Part shown: positions 50,393 to 59,238 of the stretch, piece by piece | Position numbering within the stretch: the stretch's first letter is position 1 | Layout: the number at the start of each line of letters is the position of its first letter | Notes under the pieces: model-generated | Database searches by the model: none | What the model was told of the DNA's origin: nothing | Seen by the model: the letters and a program-made list of their open reading frames with translations, nothing else | Program-made: the position numbers and the translations under genes | Assembly (NCBI RefSeq): GCF_001865245.1 | Contig: NZ_MKXB01000169.1 | Coordinates: 4,086 to 68,085 of the forward strand | Source: Streptomyces sp. CC53 | GTDB taxonomy: Bacteria > Actinomycetota > Actinomycetes > Streptomycetales > Streptomycetaceae | DNA length: 64,000 nt | Reading direction: 5' to 3'

Positions 50393-52183
50393 ATGGCCTC
50401 GGTCCCTTCTCTCGCTTCGACCGTCCAGCAGCGTCTCGCGGACGCCCTCTCGGCTGCCCTGCCGGAGGCCGGCGCCGCCGACCCGCTGCTGCGACGCAGC
50501 GACCGGGCCGACTTCCAGGCCAACGGCATCCTGGCCCTCGCGAAGAAGCTGAAGGGCAACCCGCGTGAGCTGGCGGCGAAGGTCGTGGACGCGCTGCCGT
50601 CGGGTGACGCCGTCCTGCAGGACGTCGAGGTGTCCGGCCCCGGCTTCCTCAACATCACGGTCGGCGACCGGGCGATCACCGAGACCCTGGCGGCCCGCGC
50701 CGCCGACGCCCGCCTGGGCGTGCCGTACGCGCAGGACCCCGGCACCACGGTGATCGACTACGCGCAGCCGAACGTGGCGAAGGAGATGCACGTCGGCCAC
50801 CTGCGGTCGGCGGTCTTCGGCGACGCCATGGTGCAGATCCTGGAGTTCTCCGGCGAGAAGGTGGTCCGGCGCCACCACATCGGGGACTGGGGCACGCAGT
50901 TCGGCATGCTGATCCAGTACCTGATCGAGCACCCCCACGAGCTGGACCACAAGGCCGACACCAGCGACACGGCCGCCTCCGGCGAGGAGGCGATGTCGAA
51001 CCTGAACCGGCTGTACAAGGCGTCCCGGGCGCTCTTCGACGCGGACGAGGAGTTCAAGGCGCGGTCCCGCGACCGGGTCGTCCTCCTCCAGTCCGGCGAC
51101 GACGAGACGCTCACGTTGTGGCAGCGGTTCGTCGACGAGTCGAAGATCTACTTCTACTCCGTCTTCAACAAGCTCGACATGGTGATCGACGACCCGGACG
51201 TGGTCGGCGAGTCGGGCTACAACGACATGCTGGACGAGACCTGCCGCCTGCTGGAGGAGTCCGGGGTCGCCGTCCGCTCGGAGGGCGCCCTGTGCGTGTT
51301 CTTCGACGACGTGAAGGGCCCGGACGGCAACCCGGTGCCGCTCATCGTGCGGAAGTCGAACGGCGGGTACGGGTACGCGGCGACGGACCTGTCCGCGATC
51401 CGCGACCGGGTGGAGAACCTGGGCGCGGACACGCTGCTGTACGTGGTGGACGCGCGGCAGTCGCTGCACTTCAAGATGGTCTTCGAGACGGCCCGCCGGG
51501 CGGGCTGGCTGAAGGAGGGCACGAAGGCGGTCCAGCTCGCGTTCGGCACGGTCCTCGGCAAGGACGGCAAGCCGTTCAAGACCCGTGAGGGCGAGACGGT
51601 CCGGCTCGTGGACCTGCTGGACGAGGCGATCGACCGGGCGTCCGCGGTGGTCCGGGAGAAGGCCGAGAGCCTGCCGGAGGACGAGCGGCTGTCCGAGGAG
51701 GAGATCGCGGAACGCGGTGCCCAGGTGGGCATCGGCGCGATCAAGTACGCCGACCTGTCGACGTCGGCGGCCCGGGACTACAAGTTCGACCTGGACCAGA
51801 TGGTGTCCCTGAACGGCGACACGTCGGTGTACCTGCAGTACGCGTACGCCCGCATCCAGTCCATCCTGCGCAAGTCGGGCGCCGCCGTGCCGGCTGCGCA
51901 CCCGGAGCTGGACCTGGCCCCCGCCGAGCGGGCGCTGGGCCTGCACCTGGACCGGTTCGGGGAGACGCTGGCCGAGGTGGCGGAGACGTACGAGCCGCAC
52001 AAGCTGGCCGCGTACCTGTACGGGCTGGCGTCGCTGTACACGACGTTCTACGCGGAGTGCCCGGTGCTGAAGGCCGACACGCCGGAGCAGACGGAGAACC
52101 GGCTGTTCCTGTGCGACCTGACCGCCCGCACCCTGCGGCAGGGCATGGCCCTGCTGGGCATCCGGACGCCCGAGCGGCTCTGA
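50393..52183 (+). CDS. argS: arginyl-tRNA synthetase
   Basis: A 596-residue class I synthetase that charges tRNA-Arg. The N-terminal Add-1 domain ([19 protein letters not shown] onward) is present. The HIGH-type motif lies in [16 protein letters not shown] (about 133), and the KMSKS-equivalent region is [16 protein letters not shown], as is normal for bacterial ArgRS. The C-terminal anticodon-binding domain ends [27 protein letters not shown]. Start ATG has GGAACGGAAG upstream. The length is normal. Confidence 0.95.
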   Translation: MASVPSLASTVQQRLADALSAALPEAGAADPLLRRSDRADFQANGILALAKKLKGNPRELAAKVVDALPSGDAVLQDVEVSGPGFLNITVGDRAITETLAARAADARLGVPYAQDPGTTVIDYAQPNVAKEMHVGHLRSAVFGDAMVQILEFSGEKVVRRHHIGDWGTQFGMLIQYLIEHPHELDHKADTSDTAASGEEAMSNLNRLYKASRALFDADEEFKARSRDRVVLLQSGDDETLTLWQRFVDESKIYFYSVFNKLDMVIDDPDVVGESGYNDMLDETCRLLEESGVAVRSEGALCVFFDDVKGPDGNPVPLIVRKSNGGYGYAATDLSAIRDRVENLGADTLLYVVDARQSLHFKMVFETARRAGWLKEGTKAVQLAFGTVLGKDGKPFKTREGETVRLVDLLDEAIDRASAVVREKAESLPEDERLSEEEIAERGAQVGIGAIKYADLSTSAARDYKFDLDQMVSLNGDTSVYLQYAYARIQSILRKSGAAVPAAHPELDLAPAERALGLHLDRFGETLAEVAETYEPHKLAAYLYGLASLYTTFYAECPVLKADTPEQTENRLFLCDLTARTLRQGMALLGIRTPERL

Positions 52184-52240
52184 GCCACCCGGGCTCCCGG
52201 CCCGCTGCGGACCGGGAGTTCCTGCGGCAGGCGTACGCGA

Positions 52241-52267
52241 GGGGCGGCGGCGAGCGGCCGCCGCCCC
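52241..52267. terminator. bidirectional hairpin between argS and the DUF1876 gene
   Basis: ggggcggcggc (52241-52251) and gccgccgcccc (52257-52267) pair perfectly across a five-base loop, between two convergent genes. It may terminate both. A weaker hairpin (ctcccgg ... ccgggag) is nearer the argS stop. Confidence 0.65.
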
Positions 52268-52286
52268 TTCGGCGTGAGCGGCCGGG

Positions 52287-52562
52287 TCAGATGAGCGGGC
52301 GGGAGGGCTTGCCCTTCACCTCGTCGATCTCGACGTGCGCCTTCTGCAGCAGCTGCGTGGCGATGTCCATCAGCGCCCGGGCCCCGGCGATCTCCTCACC
52401 GACCCGTAGCTGCTCCGAGTCGGAGGGGTGCCGCTGGGCCTGGCCGTGGCCGCGCACCTCGGTGCCGTCAGCGAGCCGGACCATGGCGGCGGACTTGGTG
52501 CGGTTGCCGTCCTCCTGGAACTCCATGTCGACGTGCCATCCGACGAGCGTGTGTTGTTGCAT
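52287..52562 (-). CDS. DUF1876 small protein
   Basis: A 91-residue protein starting MQQHTLVGWHVDMEFQEDGN, which fits the DUF1876 family of small actinobacterial proteins. It continues with KSAAMVRLADGTEVRGHG and ends in a long helix (IAGARALMDIATQLLQKAHV), giving a beta-beta-alpha layout. ATG 52562 is chosen because GGAGGTGA lies just upstream. Function unknown. It converges with argS. Confidence 0.87.
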   Translation of the reverse strand: MQQHTLVGWHVDMEFQEDGNRTKSAAMVRLADGTEVRGHGQAQRHPSDSEQLRVGEEIAGARALMDIATQLLQKAHVEIDEVKGKPSRPLI

Positions 52563-52711
52563 GGCGGTCACCTCCGGGTGGTCCTTCCTCCAGGGTGCTC
52601 CGCGCCCGCCTGATCCGCCCGTCCTCCGCGTGGCCGGATCTCTACCGTGACGCTGCCCACACCCTCGGCTACAGCCTCCACCGCCGCACGGCTCGAACGT
52701 ACGCTCGCCGC

Positions 52712-53248
52712 ATGCGCTACGCAGACGGCCCCACCGCGACAGTCGAGATCACCATCGAGGCGCCCCCGGAGCGGGTCTGGGAGCTGGTCACCGACATCAC
52801 CCTCCCGGCGCGGCTCAGCCCGGAGCTCCGGCAGGCCGAGTGGCTGGACGGGGCGACCGGCCCGACCGTCGGCGCCCGGTTCGAGGGCCGCAACGTGCAC
52901 GAGACGGTCGGCGAGTGGCGCACCCACTCGCGGGTGGAGGTCCTGGACGCACCGACCCGGTTCACCTGGGCGGTCGTCTCCGCCCGGCCCGACCGGAACC
53001 CCGACTTCACCCACCCCATGGCCACCTGGAGCTTCGCCTTGGAGCCCCTGGCCGACGGCACCGGCACCCTGCTGCGCCAGACGGCCCGCATGGGTCCCGC
53101 GCCCTCCGGGGTCACACCGTTCATCGAGAAGGCGCCGGAGCACGAGGAGCAGATCGTCGCCGCCCGGCTGGGCCAGCTCCGCACCAACATCGAAGCGACC
53201 CTGCGCGGGGTGAAGGCACTGGCGGAAGAACGGCAGACCCGTCCGTGA
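52712..53248 (+). CDS. SRPBCC-family protein
   Basis: A 178-residue helix-grip protein. ATVEITIEAPPERVWELVTD (about 10-29) begins the fold, GARFEGRNVHETVGEW and RFTWAVVSARPDRNPDF form the central strands, and a long C-terminal helix closes the pocket (AARLGQLRTNIEATLRGV). It may bind or modify a hydrophobic small molecule. The start lacks a clear ribosome site, so it may be translated from a leaderless transcript. The following lipoprotein gene overlaps its stop. Confidence 0.82.
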   Translation: MRYADGPTATVEITIEAPPERVWELVTDITLPARLSPELRQAEWLDGATGPTVGARFEGRNVHETVGEWRTHSRVEVLDAPTRFTWAVVSARPDRNPDFTHPMATWSFALEPLADGTGTLLRQTARMGPAPSGVTPFIEKAPEHEEQIVAARLGQLRTNIEATLRGVKALAEERQTRP

Positions 53249-53835
53249 GCCGCCGTCCCCCCGCCCGGGCGCGGGCCGCGGCGGTCGCCGGCCTCGTCGC
53301 CGCCACCCTCACCGCCTGCGGGACGGCACGCCCCGCCGACCCGACGGCACACCCCGCAGTCCCGTCGCCACCCGCCGCAGGCACGCCCACCACGACCGCG
53401 CACGCCTCCCCATCGGGCGCCTCCCCGTACGTGGAGCCCGGCGTCGTGGACGGCGCTCCCCACCACGGCGGCAACAACGCCTACCGCCGCTCGGCCGGCA
53501 TGTCCGCCGAAGGCGCGCGCAACGCGCAGAGGGAGGCGGACCGCATCCGGCCCGTCCTCGAACGGCTCAGGGAACAGAAGACCTGGGACGCGGCGAGCGT
53601 CCGCGCAGCGCTGCGCACCCTCGGATACGACGAGCAGCGGCTCACCGAGGCCGTCCAGCACATGCCCGCGCGCTACGAGACCGACCACTACGTCACCCCG
53701 GAGGGCACCCGGATCGGCCTCTTCGTCGAGCCGGGCGCCTGCGTCACCGGGTTCGTCCAGCCGTCGAACGTCGAGGTGAGGACGAACGGCGTGTACATGG
53801 AGGGCGGCTGTTTCGAGCCACCGTACGGCCACTGA
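53245..53835 (+). CDS. lipoprotein of unknown function
   Basis: A 196-residue exported lipoprotein. The GTG start overlaps the SRPBCC stop by four bases (GTGA). After basic RRPPARARAAA, a hydrophobic stretch ends in the lipobox LTAC (Cys about 26). A Pro/Thr linker follows, then a helical part (NAQREADRIRPVLERLREQK) and a C-terminal beta part with two cysteines (EPGACVTGF, EGGCFEPPYG). No catalytic motif is seen. Confidence 0.75.
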   Translation: MSRRPPARARAAAVAGLVAATLTACGTARPADPTAHPAVPSPPAAGTPTTTAHASPSGASPYVEPGVVDGAPHHGGNNAYRRSAGMSAEGARNAQREADRIRPVLERLREQKTWDAASVRAALRTLGYDEQRLTEAVQHMPARYETDHYVTPEGTRIGLFVEPGACVTGFVQPSNVEVRTNGVYMEGGCFEPPYGH

Positions 53836-53992
53836 GCACGACGGCCGCGGGGCGCGACGGCGGCGCGCGGCGGCGGCGGCAGCGGCGGGGTACACGCCCG
53901 GCTCGACCGGAGCCACCAACTCCGTGACAGCGGAGGCCCGCTGCACCCGCACGCCCGGCTGACTGTCAGTGGCGGGCCGTAGGGTCGAGGAC

Positions 53993-54697
53993 ATGGTCAT
54001 CAACCCCAACGCGCTGGACCTGGACCTGCCGCCCGGCACCGTACACGTCCAGCCGTCGTACTGGTACGCGGACGAGCCCGCTGCGCCCGAGATCTGGTCC
54101 CGACTGCTGACCGCGCGCGAGGCGACCGGACTGCAGCCGGTGCTGCTGACGGAGAAGCAGTTCCCGCCCACCGACCTGTCGGGCGACGCCGACGACCACG
54201 ACCCCGCTGCGACCCTGTCCGCGCTGTGGGGACACGTCCAGGAGACCGGCCGCGAGGAGCCCTGGGCGGGACCCGCCGCGCCGGGGACCCGCACCGCCGA
54301 CCCGGACGACCGTGCCGCGCTGCTCGCGGACGAACTCCTCACGGACGACAAGTACTTCACCGGCGCGCGCGCCGCCCTCGTGCCTGCCCGCAGCAGCGCG
54401 GACATCGTGACCGCCCTCGGCTGGAGCGGGGCCTGCAACTTCACGGAGGCGGCCCGGCTGGCCTCGGTCCTGCGCTCGTGGGAGGACCGCTTCGGGATAC
54501 GCGTCGTCGGGCTCGGCCCCGACATCATGTCGGTGTCCGTCGCCGCGCCGCCCCGCACGAGGGGGCACGCGCTCGCGGTGGCGCGGGAGCACTTCGCGTT
54601 CTGCCCGGACATCGTGAGTCAGGGAGTCGGCTCGATCGAGGAGTACGCGGAGGAGGACGTGCTCAACAGGACGGACTGGTGGTTCTGGTGGGACTGA
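53993..54697 (+). CDS. DUF4253 protein
   Basis: A 234-residue cytoplasmic protein. The DUF4253 features are the middle segment VTALGWSGACNFTEAARLASVL and SWEDRFGIRVVGLGPDIMSVSV, then VAREHFAFCPDIVSQGVGSIEEYA and a Trp-rich end (RTDWWFWWD). Start ATG is preceded by GAGG. Such proteins occur singly or near toxin loci in streptomycetes. Function unknown. Confidence 0.85.
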   Translation: MVINPNALDLDLPPGTVHVQPSYWYADEPAAPEIWSRLLTAREATGLQPVLLTEKQFPPTDLSGDADDHDPAATLSALWGHVQETGREEPWAGPAAPGTRTADPDDRAALLADELLTDDKYFTGARAALVPARSSADIVTALGWSGACNFTEAARLASVLRSWEDRFGIRVVGLGPDIMSVSVAAPPRTRGHALAVAREHFAFCPDIVSQGVGSIEEYAEEDVLNRTDWWFWWD

Positions 54698-54802
54698 GGT
54701 AGCGCCCCCACGCTGTCATCCGACTCCGCGGTCCACGGCGTTTGTAGAGGTGGAGAGGCGCCACTCCGCCCGTACGACACCGCACGAACAAGGAGCACCA
54801 GG

Positions 54803-55381
54803 ATGAACAAGCACGTGCTGACCGCGTCCCTCGCGGCTGTCGCGCTGGTGGCGGCGCCGACCGCCGCGGTCGCAGCCGCCCCCACCGTGACCGCCACGCA
54901 CACGGCAGCCCCGGCGGGTGCCGCCGCCACGGCCGCCGCACCCGCCGGGAAGCGGCTCCACGACCGGCGCGTCCGCGTCGTGCTGCCCGGTGAGCGCGTC
55001 GGCGTGGCCCCCGGCTGGGAGATGTGGCTGACGCAGGAGGGCAAGCACTGGTCCGGCCCCGACGGCTACGAGAACTTCCGCAGCGTCGTCGACGGCAACA
55101 TCGACCCGACGCAGCCCGGTGTCAGCCTCCAGACCGACGGCTCAGACACCGGGATCCTCCACACCGGCCTCTACTACGGCACCCGGCACGTCGGCCGCGT
55201 AGAGCTCACGTACGGCGGCTCCACCACCGTCCGGGCCGCCCTCGTCGAACTGCCGGGCAGGCCCGGCTGGGGTGCGTGGCACCTCACCACGCCGGTGTAC
55301 GACCAGTCGGGCATCCCCGGGGTCGCGCTGTACGACCGGGCCGGGAAGCTGCTGGCCGAGCTGCCGGCACGGGACTTCTGA
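54803..55381 (+). CDS. secreted protein sharing its domain with the downstream membrane protein
   Basis: A 192-residue exported protein. The signal peptide (NKHVLTASLAAVALVAAPTA) ends near residue 25 (AVAA). The mature part contains GERVGVAPGWEMWLTQEGKH, SDTGILHTGLYYGTRH and LVELPGRPGWGAW. Near-identical stretches occur in the C-terminal domain of the membrane protein encoded two genes on, so the two domains are homologous. Start ATG has AAGGAGCACCAGG upstream. No catalytic motif is obvious. It precedes an ECF sigma factor gene by about 70 bases on the same strand. Confidence 0.8.
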   Translation: MNKHVLTASLAAVALVAAPTAAVAAAPTVTATHTAAPAGAAATAAAPAGKRLHDRRVRVVLPGERVGVAPGWEMWLTQEGKHWSGPDGYENFRSVVDGNIDPTQPGVSLQTDGSDTGILHTGLYYGTRHVGRVELTYGGSTTVRAALVELPGRPGWGAWHLTTPVYDQSGIPGVALYDRAGKLLAELPARDF

Positions 55382-55451
55382 CCGGCCGCACCGAACCGGT
55401 GGCGGGACCCGGCGACGGGGCGGGTCCCGCCACCCGTACACCACCACGAGG

Positions 55452-56006
55452 ATGCCCACCGTGCCGTACACGTCGCGCTCCGAAGACGACGGCTTCGCCG
55501 AGTTCGCCTCGGCGGCCTGGCCCCGCCTGGTGCGCACCGCCCAGCTCCTCACCGGGGACTTCCACGAGGCGGAGGACCTGGTGCAGACGACGCTGGCCAA
55601 GCTGTACGGCCGGTGGGGGAAGGTGCCGCGGGAGGACCTCGGCCTGTACGTCCGCCGGGCGCTCGTCAACAACAACCTCAGCCGGGTCCGCCGCAGACGG
55701 GTCGTGCACCTGCTGACGCCGTTACTGCCCGACTCGGCCCGCCACGCCCACGCGGGCCACGCCGAGGCGGTCGAGCAGCGCACCGCCCTGCTGGAGGCGC
55801 TCGCGGACCTCACGCCCCGGCAGCGGGCCGTGATGGTGCTCCGCTACTGGGAGGACCTCAGCGAGCAGGACATCGCGAAGGTCCTGGGCTGCTCCCTCGG
55901 CACGGTGAAGACCCATGCCCGCCGCGGACTTGAGGCCCTGCGCGCCCACCCCGGCCTCACCGTGCGCGACGTCCACCCCCATGCCACCCCCGGAGCCCGA
56001 CCATGA
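55452..56006 (+). CDS. SigE-family ECF RNA polymerase sigma factor
   Basis: A 184-residue sigma factor. Region 2 is seen in FAEFASAAWPRLVRTAQLL and HEAEDLVQTTLAKLYGRW (about 15-60), and region 4 in LTPRQRAVMVLRYWEDLSEQ, followed by VLGCSLGTVKTHARRGLEAL (about 120-165), with its helix-turn-helix. It belongs to the actinobacterial SigE-like ECF group. The start is ATG 55452, with a GTG three codons later as alternative. Its stop overlaps the start of a membrane protein gene by four bases, in the place usually held by an anti-sigma gene. Confidence 0.9.
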   Translation: MPTVPYTSRSEDDGFAEFASAAWPRLVRTAQLLTGDFHEAEDLVQTTLAKLYGRWGKVPREDLGLYVRRALVNNNLSRVRRRRVVHLLTPLLPDSARHAHAGHAEAVEQRTALLEALADLTPRQRAVMVLRYWEDLSEQDIAKVLGCSLGTVKTHARRGLEALRAHPGLTVRDVHPHATPGARP

Positions 56007-56746
56007 CCCCCTCCTCCGCAGCAGAGCCCGGAGCCGGAGCCGACGGGACCGACGAGGCCGCCCGCCGGCTCCGCGCGGCCTTCGCCGAAGCCGCCCACGG
56101 CGTCAGCCCGGGACCGCTGCCGCTGGCCGCCGTCCGGCGCGAGGGCCGGGCCCGGCAAAGACGCCGGGCCACCGCCCTGGCCACGGGCGCGGCGCTGGTG
56201 GCCACGGTCCTGCCGCTCCTGGTCGTACGGGCGCTGACCGACCCGGTCTCCGCGCCGGTGGCGACGCCCCCGCGCCCCAGCAGCCCGCCCGCCTCCCAGG
56301 AGCCCTCCCCCGGCACACCGCCGGCCGCGCCGCCGACCGTGGTGTCCCCGGGCGAACGGGTGGACGCGGGGAAGGGCTGGACGCTGTGGCTCACGGAGGA
56401 CGGCAAGCACACGTCGGACACCGATGGTGAGGAGGACTTCAGTCCCATCACCACCGCCAACCTCGACACGTCGGCCCCCGGGGTCACCCACCAGTCGGTG
56501 ACGGGCGCACAAGGCGGCTTCCACTCGGGCCTGTTCTACGGCACGAGGAGCGCCGCACGTCTGGAGCTCACCGACGGCCGGGGCACCAAGGTCCCCGGGA
56601 CCCTGGTGGAGCTGCCCGGCAGACCGGGCTGGGGCGGCTGGTACGCCCCCACCCCACCCGCCGCGGACGGCGACCGCACGGGTTTCGCGGTGACCCTGTA
56701 CGACACGAAGGGCGTCCCGGTGGCGACCCTGCAGGCCACTTCCTAG
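56003..56746 (+). CDS. membrane-anchored candidate regulator of the ECF sigma factor
   Basis: A 247-residue protein whose ATG overlaps the sigma factor stop (ATGA). A cytoplasmic part of about 55 residues (AARRLRAAFAEAAHG, then Arg-rich VRREGRARQRRR) comes first. One membrane helix follows (ALATGAALVATVLPLLVV, about 58-75), then a Pro linker, then an outer domain from about residue 110. That domain repeats the secreted protein's features (GERVDAGKGWTLWLTEDGKH, LVELPGRPGWGGW). The layout is that of an anti-sigma factor, but no zinc-binding HxxxCxxC motif is visible. Confidence 0.78.
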   Translation: MTPSSAAEPGAGADGTDEAARRLRAAFAEAAHGVSPGPLPLAAVRREGRARQRRRATALATGAALVATVLPLLVVRALTDPVSAPVATPPRPSSPPASQEPSPGTPPAAPPTVVSPGERVDAGKGWTLWLTEDGKHTSDTDGEEDFSPITTANLDTSAPGVTHQSVTGAQGGFHSGLFYGTRSAARLELTDGRGTKVPGTLVELPGRPGWGGWYAPTPPAADGDRTGFAVTLYDTKGVPVATLQATS

Positions 56747-56986
56747 CGGCGCCCGGGCGGGCGGCCCGGCCCACGCCCCGCCAGGCCCTCCGCCCCGCAG
56801 GCGCCCCGCCGGCGGCCGACCAGGCACACCCCTCAGCACACCAGGAGCCGGCCCCACGGCCGGCCCCGCACCACGGCACACCCGCAGCCGGCCGGCCCGC
56901 CGGCCCAGCCCGTACCGTCCCCAGGGCCGCGACGGGCGACCCCCGGGTCCCCGCCACCGGCCCCACGGGGGTGCCTCAGCCGCGCA

Positions 56987-57985
56987 TCACCCCGCGCGCA
57001 GCCAGCGCGCGGCCTCGGTCGCCCAGTACGTGAGGATCATCCGGGCGCCGGCCCGGCGGATGCCGGTGAGGGACTCCAGCACGGCCTTGTCCCGGTCGAT
57101 CCAGCCCCGCTCGGCGGCGGCCTCGATCATCGCGTACTCGCCGCTGATCTGGTACGCGGCGACGGGCACGTCTACGGCGTCCGCCACCTTGGCCAGGATG
57201 TCGAGGTAGGGGCCAGCCGGCTTGACCATGACGATGTCGGCGCCCTCGTCGAGGTCGAGGGCGAGCTCCCGCATCGACTCCCGCACGTTGGCGGAGTCCT
57301 GCTGGTACGTCTTGCGGTCGCCCCGCAGCGACGACCCGACGGCCTCGCGGAACGGACCGTAGAAGGCGGACGCGTACTTGGCGGTGTACGCCAGGATCGC
57401 CACGTCCTCCTTGCCGATGGTGTCGAGCGCCTCGCGGACCACGCCGACCTGGCCGTCCATCATGCCGCTCGGCCCCACGACGTGGACGCCGGCGTCCGCC
57501 TGGACCTGGGCCATCTCGGCGTACCGCTCCAGGGTGGCGTCGTTGTCGACCCGCCCCTCCGCGTCGAGCACGCCGCAGTGCCCGTGGTCGGTGTACTCGT
57601 CGAGGCACAGGTCGGACATCACGACGAGGTCGTCGCCCACCTCGGCCCGCACGTCCCGGATGGCGACCTGGAGGATGCCGTCGGGGTCGGTCCCGGCCGT
57701 CCCGAGGGCGTCCTTCTTCGACTCCTCCGGCACACCGAACAGCATGATCCCGGAGACACCCGCCTCGACCGCCTCCACGGCGGCCTTCCGCAGGGTGTCG
57801 CGGCTGTGCTGGACGACGCCGGGCATGGCCTGGATCGGCACGGGCTCGCCGACTCCCTCCCGCACGAAGGCGGGCAGGATCAGGTCGGCCGGGTGCAGCC
57901 GCGTCTCGGCGACCATCCGCCGCAGGGTGGGCGTGGTACGCAGCCGCCGCGGCCGCGCCCCGGGAAAGGATCCATACGCACTCAT
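56987..57985 (-). CDS. hemB: delta-aminolevulinic acid dehydratase (porphobilinogen synthase)
   Basis: A 332-residue enzyme that condenses two 5-aminolevulinates into porphobilinogen. The active-site lysines are in LAYTAKYASAFYGPFR and MVKPAGPYLDI. The metal-site segment is DLCLDEYTDHGHCG: the first and third zinc cysteines are kept but the middle one is Asp, intermediate between zinc- and magnesium-type enzymes. Start ATG 57985 has GAGAGG upstream. It is a single gene on the minus strand; the rest of the heme operon is at the end of the window. Confidence 0.95.
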   Translation of the reverse strand: MSAYGSFPGARPRRLRTTPTLRRMVAETRLHPADLILPAFVREGVGEPVPIQAMPGVVQHSRDTLRKAAVEAVEAGVSGIMLFGVPEESKKDALGTAGTDPDGILQVAIRDVRAEVGDDLVVMSDLCLDEYTDHGHCGVLDAEGRVDNDATLERYAEMAQVQADAGVHVVGPSGMMDGQVGVVREALDTIGKEDVAILAYTAKYASAFYGPFREAVGSSLRGDRKTYQQDSANVRESMRELALDLDEGADIVMVKPAGPYLDILAKVADAVDVPVAAYQISGEYAMIEAAAERGWIDRDKAVLESLTGIRRAGARMILTYWATEAARWLRAG

Positions 57986-58767
57986 GCCTCTCACGCTACG
58001 CCCGCCCCGCCGGTGCCTTTGCCGACGCCCAGTCGGCGCCCCCGGCCGGCACCACCAGCCCGGCGGGCCGCACCCCTGGGGAGGCGCGTCCGGTGCGTGA
58101 CCGCACCGGCGTCCCGAGGGACGGATCGTGCGCAGTGCCGCCGCGACGACAGCCGGGGACCGCTTCCACCGGGCACCGGCCGGCTTGAGCTGCCGGGCCG
58201 TGACCCGGTGCGCGTCCAGGCGCACGGCCCGGGCGCCGCCTGTTCCGCGTACTGGAGCGCAGGGGCCTGCCGCGGCCGGGGACACGGGGCGGCGGTCCCC
58301 GACTGCGATCACCACCTCACGCCGGACGACCAGAGGCATTCGCCCCGGCCGCGGCAAGAGCACCGGCCGGTGAGGCGGCTGCCGATGCGGGCGGCTGGCC
58401 TGCGCGGGTGACGCGGACGTCCGGTCACGCCCCCGCGTCCCGCGCGCCCCTGCCAGCGCCTCCCGCATGGGCTGCGGCTGCGACGAGGGCGTCGGCTTCG
58501 AGCCGTACGACGTCATCGACTCCGCCGACGAGCGCGGCCCGCACCGCGCCGCCCTACGGCACCGCGCGGCACGCGACCGCCCCGCGCCCCGGCCCGCGAG
58601 CCGCTCACCGGGGCCCCCGCCCGCGTCCCGGGAACGCCCGCCCACGCCTCCGGGCCCCACTACCGCCTCCATAGGTACGGATACTCAGGAGTCCCTCCCC
58701 GACAAGCCGTTAACGTGACGCCGGAAGCGCTGCTGGGATACGGGACAGACCTGCTGGAGGGGCGTCC
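57986..58767. other. intergenic region with one doubtful small ORF
   Basis: About 780 bases between hemB and the WXG-like gene. The first 480 contain nothing I can support. A small candidate gene lies at 58467-58718. The final 80 bases are A+T-richer (ggtacggatactcag, gccgttaacgtgac) and probably hold the promoter of the downstream trio. Confidence 0.5.
58467..58718 (+). CDS. doubtful small ORF with Cys-rich start
   Basis: A possible 83-residue product starting MGCGCDEGVGFEPYDVIDSA. The first 30 codons show strong G/C third-position bias and varied residues, unlike a shadow frame. The remainder is Pro/Arg-rich and unconvincing. No ribosome site is obvious. A short real protein or a decayed gene fragment are both possible. 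Confidence 0.3.
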   Translation: MGCGCDEGVGFEPYDVIDSADERGPHRAALRHRAARDRPAPRPASRSPGPPPASRERPPTPPGPTTASIGTDTQESLPDKPLT

Positions 58768-59229
58768 ATGTCGTGGTACGAGTGGGAGCAGCTCAAGACC
58801 GAAGCTGCCGAGCGCCAGGCAACTCGCATGCAGCTCAACCAGTTGCCGGCGACGGACCCGCCCGGTACCGGGGGCGGTGGCACCTCCGGAGAGCTGAGGA
58901 CCCGGAAGAAGGCCTGGAGCCAGGCGGGTGAGGGTGTCAACGGCCTGAAGTCCGACATCAGCCAGGGCCTGAAGAAGCTGGAGGACGGGCAGTCGGGGGT
59001 CGGGGACGCTTCCGGGTGCCGGTCGGCGGCGGCGCAGAAGGAGTTGTACGCCTCCTGGAAGGCGTACGTCGACAGGTTGAGCGGCCGCTGCGGCACGCTG
59101 GGCGGGCTGCTGGAGCGGGCCGGGCACGATCTGGCGATGACCGACCGGGCGCTTGAGGAGGAGTTCGCGAAGCTCAAGGCGCAGTACCAGGACACCGAGG
59201 CCGTCGGCGGCCAGGCGAAGGCCAGGTGA
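58768..59229 (+). CDS. WXG100-like helical protein
   Basis: A 153-residue, mostly helical protein starting MSWYEWEQLKTEAAERQATR. A Gly-rich break (about 33-40) is followed by KAWSQAGEGVNGLKSDISQGL and a long helix near ELYASWKAYVDRLSGRCGTL. Size and helix layout resemble the WXG100/LXG partners of type VII-secreted proteins, with a W-x-x-x motif (SWKAY) in the loop region. Start ATG has GGAGGGGCGTCC upstream. The next gene, nine bases on, encodes a hydrolase with a similar N-terminal part. Confidence 0.7.
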   Translation: MSWYEWEQLKTEAAERQATRMQLNQLPATDPPGTGGGGTSGELRTRKKAWSQAGEGVNGLKSDISQGLKKLEDGQSGVGDASGCRSAAAQKELYASWKAYVDRLSGRCGTLGGLLERAGHDLAMTDRALEEEFAKLKAQYQDTEAVGGQAKAR

Positions 59230-59238
59230 TCGACGGTC

